Positions 61,144-64,000 of a DNA stretch of 64,000 nt are shown one piece after another; within the stretch, counting starts at the first letter, position 1; each line of letters begins with the position of its first letter. The notes beneath the pieces are model-generated. The model was not told where the DNA came from and did not search any database. It saw only the letters and a list, made by a program, of their open reading frames with translations. The position numbers and the translations under genes are program-made. The stretch covers positions 62,001 through 126,000 of the forward strand of contig JAZNLB010000008.1 in assembly GCA_045578865.1 (NCBI GenBank), written 5' to 3'. Origin of the DNA: RGIG2041 sp045578865 (GTDB lineage: Bacteria; Bacillota; Clostridia; UBA1381; UMGS1253).

Positions 61144-61657
61144 CACTATCGCTCCGTTTCACGCTTTGATTCGCATCTGAATATAAAATATAAATTCCCA
61201 AAAGCACTGCGCCGATGCAAACATATATATCCGCTACATTAAACACATACGGAAAATATTTGTGATATACAAATCTAATAAAATCCGGAACATAACCGCG
61301 AAATACTCTGTCAACCAGATTGCCGATACCGCCTGCCAACAAAAGCGCAGAAGCACAATGCAAAAGCGGTTGATGTTTACCTTTTTTGATTACATATATC
61401 ACTAAAACCACAAGCAGAATCACAGTTGCGACACTCAAAATATGTCTCGCCCACGGAAAGGATATCCCCATCGCGCCCACCTGATTGGATTCATACACAA
61501 ACTCAAAGATATGCGGCACGCCCGTCACTGGAGCCTTAATCCCCTGCGGCACGCCATTTGTAGTCGCAATATCAGATAATGTCTTGAGCGCAAGTATCTT
61601 TGACCATTGGTCTGCACAAAAGAGCAATACCGTGATTAAACCAAAAATAATCCACAT
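61127..61657 (-). CDS. lspA: Lipoprotein signal peptidase II
   Basis: 176 aa, four membrane helices. Catalytic Asp pair in GGIGNLVDRVFRGYVPDFI and FNVADIYVCIG, plus FEFVYESNQVGAMG. Removes signal peptides from diacylglyceryl prolipoproteins. 15 bp after aroB and overlapping rluD, the usual lspA-rluD pair. Confidence 0.95.
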   Translation of the reverse strand: MWIIFGLITVLLFCADQWSKILALKTLSDIATTNGVPQGIKAPVTGVPHIFEFVYESNQVGAMGISFPWARHILSVATVILLVVLVIYVIKKGKHQPLLHCASALLLAGGIGNLVDRVFRGYVPDFIRFVYHKYFPYVFNVADIYVCIGAVLLGIYILYSDANQSVKRSDSDGGNL

Positions 61658-61672
61658 ACTTTTTTCTCCATA

Positions 61673-62749
61673 TTACTTTAAAATTCTTCGTATGCCGGCA
61701 CAAAGTTCATCTACCGAAACATCCGTATATATTTCGGCAAAGCCCATTTCCTTAGGCAAAATAAACTTCAAAACACCGTTTTCCATTTTTTTGTCCTTTG
61801 CCACATACGACATTACCGTATCTGCATCAATGCCGCTAACCGCAATCGGCAAATCAAATTTTTCAAGCAAATCTGCAACCATAGAAATCTCGTCTTCCGA
61901 AACAAAACCACGCAGTTTTGCAATTTCAAGCGCTGCAAGCATACCAATGCCCACACATTCGCCGTGCAGGAGCGAAAAGCCAAGCGCACTTTCAATCGCA
62001 TGTCCAATTGTGTGTCCGAAATTCAAAATCGCCCGAACGCCGTTTTCCGTTTCATCCGACAAGACAACCTCGGCTTTAATACGGCAGCAAACTTCCAGTA
62101 CATGCTCAATATGCTCAGGTGAAAGTGAAGTAATTGCATTCGCATTTGTTTGTATGTAGCGTAAAAATTCACCATCGCGGATAATGCCGTATTTAATCAC
62201 CTCGCCCATACCGGCGGCAAACTCTCTTTTCGGCAAGGTGGAAAGCGTGAGCGCATTGGCATAAACCAAGTTCGGTTGCTTAAAAAAACCAACGCAGTTT
62301 TTATAGCCGCCAAAATCTACGCCGACTTTACCGCCGACACTGCTATCCGTCTGTGCAAGCAGAGTTGTCGGCACCTGCACATAGCGAATGCCACGCATAT
62401 AACTTGCCGCAACAAAGCCTGCCATATCGCCCACAACGCCACCGCCGAGCGCTACAATCATACTTTTTCGGTCTAACCCGTTTTGCAGGCAAGCCGCAAA
62501 CAAATTTTGTACGGTCTGCAAATTCTTTTGTGTCTCACCCGCAACAAACTCCACGCTTGCTACCGAAGAACAAACACCGCTTAAAACATCATATACCTGT
62601 TTTAAATACAGCCCGGATACATTACTATCTGTAATTATTAAAATCTTGCTCGGATTGAGCGCTTCAATCTCGTTTATCAAACGCTCAAAACCTTGCGTAA
62701 TACAAATATCGTATCCTCGTCCGTCAAAATTCATGTGTAACCTATTCAT
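61673..62749 (-). CDS. aroB: 3-dehydroquinate synthase
   Basis: 358 aa NAD- and zinc-dependent shikimate-pathway enzyme. VALGGGVVGDMAGFVAASYMRGIRYVQVPTTLLAQTDSSVGGKVGVDFGGYKN, then GEVIKYGII, and zinc His ligands in NFGHTIGHAIES and LLHGECVGIGM. Start ATG at 62747-62749, GGAGG 6 nt upstream; the upstream frame runs back over a terminator and is not used. No other shikimate gene is near; it sits between divIVA and lspA. Confidence 0.95.
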   Translation of the reverse strand: MNRLHMNFDGRGYDICITQGFERLINEIEALNPSKILIITDSNVSGLYLKQVYDVLSGVCSSVASVEFVAGETQKNLQTVQNLFAACLQNGLDRKSMIVALGGGVVGDMAGFVAASYMRGIRYVQVPTTLLAQTDSSVGGKVGVDFGGYKNCVGFFKQPNLVYANALTLSTLPKREFAAGMGEVIKYGIIRDGEFLRYIQTNANAITSLSPEHIEHVLEVCCRIKAEVVLSDETENGVRAILNFGHTIGHAIESALGFSLLHGECVGIGMLAALEIAKLRGFVSEDEISMVADLLEKFDLPIAVSGIDADTVMSYVAKDKKMENGVLKFILPKEMGFAEIYTDVSVDELCAGIRRILK

Positions 62750-62771
62750 CTTATGCCTCCGTAAATTCGTC

Positions 62772-62797
62772 AAAAGGAAGGCTTTTGCCTTCCTTTT
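62772..62797 (-). terminator. Hairpin between divIVA and aroB
   Basis: Perfect 11-bp stem AAAAGGAAGGC / GCCTTCCTTTT, loop TTTT. The T-run after it on the minus strand is only four bases, so termination may be partial and aroB may be read through. Confidence 0.65.
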
Positions 62798-62804
62798 AGC
62801 TGCA

Positions 62805-63344
62805 TTATTCATTATTGTCCGAAAAAGAATACACCTTCATATCCTCATCTAAAGCGTCTTCTGGCACAGCCGTCTGTGCAGCTGCCGTAGCCATCGGAAC
62901 ATCCGCATGCAAATCGTCCAAAATATCGAGCTGCGACTTAATAATTGCGCCAACACGCATCTTGTAGCTCTCAATTTGCTGCATCAATTCTCTATAACGC
63001 ACCTCAAGTTTTTTAATTTCATCATTCGCATCACGAATAATCTGATTTGCCTTCGCTTTCGCTTCGCGCAAAATCAATTCCCCCTGCTCGCTTGCAGTCG
63101 TGCGAATGGAATCAGCCGTCTGCTGTGCCGCCATCAAGGCGCTATGTAAAGTTGCTTCCTTGCCTTTATACCCCTCAACTTCAGCACTTAAGGTTTCAAT
63201 ACGCTCACGGCTTGCCGCACATTCCTTGTAGAGTTTTTCATAATCCACCAAAAGAATGCTCATAAAATCTTCTACATCGTCACGATTGTAGCCGTTTAAA
63301 GTACGCTTAAACTCTCTATTTTCAATATCCAACGGCGTCAGCAT
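62805..63344 (-). CDS. divIVA: DivIVA-domain cell-division/polarity protein
   Basis: 179 aa. N-terminal membrane-binding DivIVA motif LTPLDIENREFKRTLNGYNRDDVEDFMSILLVDYEKLY, followed by a long coiled coil (residues ~30-145) and a short acidic tail. Recognises negatively curved membranes and recruits division or wall proteins. RBS GGGGGAATC-type. 16 bp after ylmH, the classical order in Firmicutes. Confidence 0.93.
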   Translation of the reverse strand: MLTPLDIENREFKRTLNGYNRDDVEDFMSILLVDYEKLYKECAASRERIETLSAEVEGYKGKEATLHSALMAAQQTADSIRTTASEQGELILREAKAKANQIIRDANDEIKKLEVRYRELMQQIESYKMRVGAIIKSQLDILDDLHADVPMATAAAQTAVPEDALDEDMKVYSFSDNNE

Positions 63345-63360
63345 AATTACGATTCCCCCT

Positions 63361-64000
63361 TCAAATATACTTTATAATTTCAATATAGGTTCTACCCTTT
63401 CTCGATTGGCTTCCCTCAGTACCAACGCGGTATCTGCCGAAGCCGCGCACGCTGATTAAATCCCCTTCATTTACCTTTAAGGAAATTTCGGTTTTCAGTG
63501 CATGATTTACTGAGACTTTTTCAGCACGAATCAAATCTGCAGCCTTCGCACGCGACAAATCCAGTGCACCGGACACAATCGCATCCAAACGATTGGACAT
63601 CACAAAAATACCTTTGCTTATCGTTTTCGGTTGCGGTGCTATAAACGCATGCAAATCCGCTTTGGAAATTTTTACGCCCGCACTGCCTACCTTATCTAAA
63701 TTATTTAGGATATAGTCTGCAATTTTTGTGCTGACAAATACATAAAATACGCGTTCATCACAAAGAATGTCGCCTATCATCTCTCGCTTTAAACCAAGAC
63801 CAAGCAAAGCCCCCAGACAATCCCGATGCGAAAGCGTTTTTTGCGGCGGGGTATCTATGCGAAGCAGCGTAATCGGAAACTTCTCTTCATACGCAACTTC
63901 TTCATACGCCGGCCAAACGCCGAATATACATCGCTCCGCCTCAGCATATCCCCCAAAAAATGCACAAGCAAAATCATCCTCTGTCCGACAATGATTTTTT
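63361..64000 (-). CDS. ylmH: YlmH-like S4-domain RNA-binding protein (runs off right edge)
   Basis: At least 213 residues are visible; the frame is open to the window edge, so the N-terminus lies outside. Reading from the edge: FFGGYAEAERCIFGVWPAY, PITLLRIDTP, LSHRDCLGALLGLGLKREMIGDIL, then a C-terminal S4 RNA-binding domain (MSNRLDAIVSGALDLSRAKAADLIRAEKVSVNHALK). YlmH lies with sepF-ylmG-ylmH-divIVA and acts in ribosome-associated quality control in Bacillus (RqcP2). An ATG at 63807 is internal, not the start, because family homology extends well beyond it. Confidence 0.93.
   Translation of the reverse strand, partial: KNHCRTEDDFACAFFGGYAEAERCIFGVWPAYEEVAYEEKFPITLLRIDTPPQKTLSHRDCLGALLGLGLKREMIGDILCDERVFYVFVSTKIADYILNNLDKVGSAGVKISKADLHAFIAPQPKTISKGIFVMSNRLDAIVSGALDLSRAKAADLIRAEKVSVNHALKTEISLKVNEGDLISVRGFGRYRVGTEGSQSRKGRTYIEIIKYI

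Overview
The window reads as chromosome of an anaerobic, endospore-forming low-to-mid GC Firmicute of the class Clostridia. Evidence: many sporulation genes (spoIIE, dpaA/dpaB, spoVAD/spoVAE, cotJA-JB-JC, gerW/ytfJ, a dacF-type carboxypeptidase), rubrerythrin, Rex, HrcA/CIRCE control of groESL, an IspH-S1 fusion protein, coproporphyrinogen dehydrogenase HemZ, and gene orders typical of Clostridia/Bacilli (scpA-scpB-ytfI-ytfJ, ywiB-argS, ylmH-divIVA...lspA-rluD). The genus cannot be decided from the sequence. Many transcription units are preceded by recognisable sigma-A promoters with 17-bp spacers, and many end in visible intrinsic terminators.

Layout. 1-7.7 kb: a leftward operon from one promoter, metF, MetH-reactivation protein, metH, a duplicated Pr6Pr-like membrane protein, pcrA and the start of a nicotinate phosphoribosyltransferase gene that leaves the window. 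7.8-9.6 kb: kdgK and eda (ketodeoxygluconate catabolism). 9.6-14.3 kb: YkvI-like transporter, divergent dpaAB (dipicolinate synthase), dacF-like carboxypeptidase, polysaccharide deacetylase. 14.4 kb: tRNA-Thr(GGT). 14.5-18.9 kb: a small accessory islet (GH105-type hydrolase, beta-rich protein, SDR oxidoreductase, RraA-like protein, divergent AraC regulator), bracketed by the intact cotJC gene on one side and a decayed second copy of the cotJC 3' end on the other. 19-23 kb: cotJABC, a small membrane protein, spoIIE. 23-28.6 kb: orphan Fe-S/F420-hydrogenase-beta-like protein, tRNA-Gly(CCC), TtcA-like thiolase, PHP protein, AEC permease, COG2509 flavoprotein. 28.6-35.1 kb: CIRCE-groES-groEL, spoVAE-spoVAD-rubrerythrin (leftward), GH3 beta-glucosidase. 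35.1-40.6 kb: rpiR-like regulator, YhiN-like flavoprotein, cmk, plsC, ispH-S1. 40.7-46.8 kb: recJ, relA/spoT, MBL hydrolase, hemZ. 46.8-51.4 kb: rex, two carbohydrate-related unknowns, rodA. 51.4-59.1 kb: nine-gene leftward operon murI, DUF1934, argS, S41 protease, M50 protease, scpA, scpB, DUF2953, gerW. 59.3-60.2 kb: thiT under a TPP riboswitch. 60.2-64 kb: ylmH (runs off the right edge), divIVA, aroB, lspA, rluD.

The most notable item is the islet at 14.5-18.9 kb. Its far border keeps about 40 codons of a cotJC gene whose differences from the intact copy are nearly all synonymous, so the remnant comes from a once-functional, diverged cotJC rather than a fresh duplication. The islet's predicted products (intracellular unsaturated-glycuronyl hydrolase, reductase, RraA-like enzyme) would feed the kdgK-eda pathway 5 kb away. 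Other points are a tandemly duplicated Pr6Pr-like protein, a Cys-rich tail on the separate MetH reactivation protein, spoVAD-AE lacking spoVAC, a GH116-like orphan translationally coupled to rodA, and a tRNA-T-arm-like hairpin before cmk.
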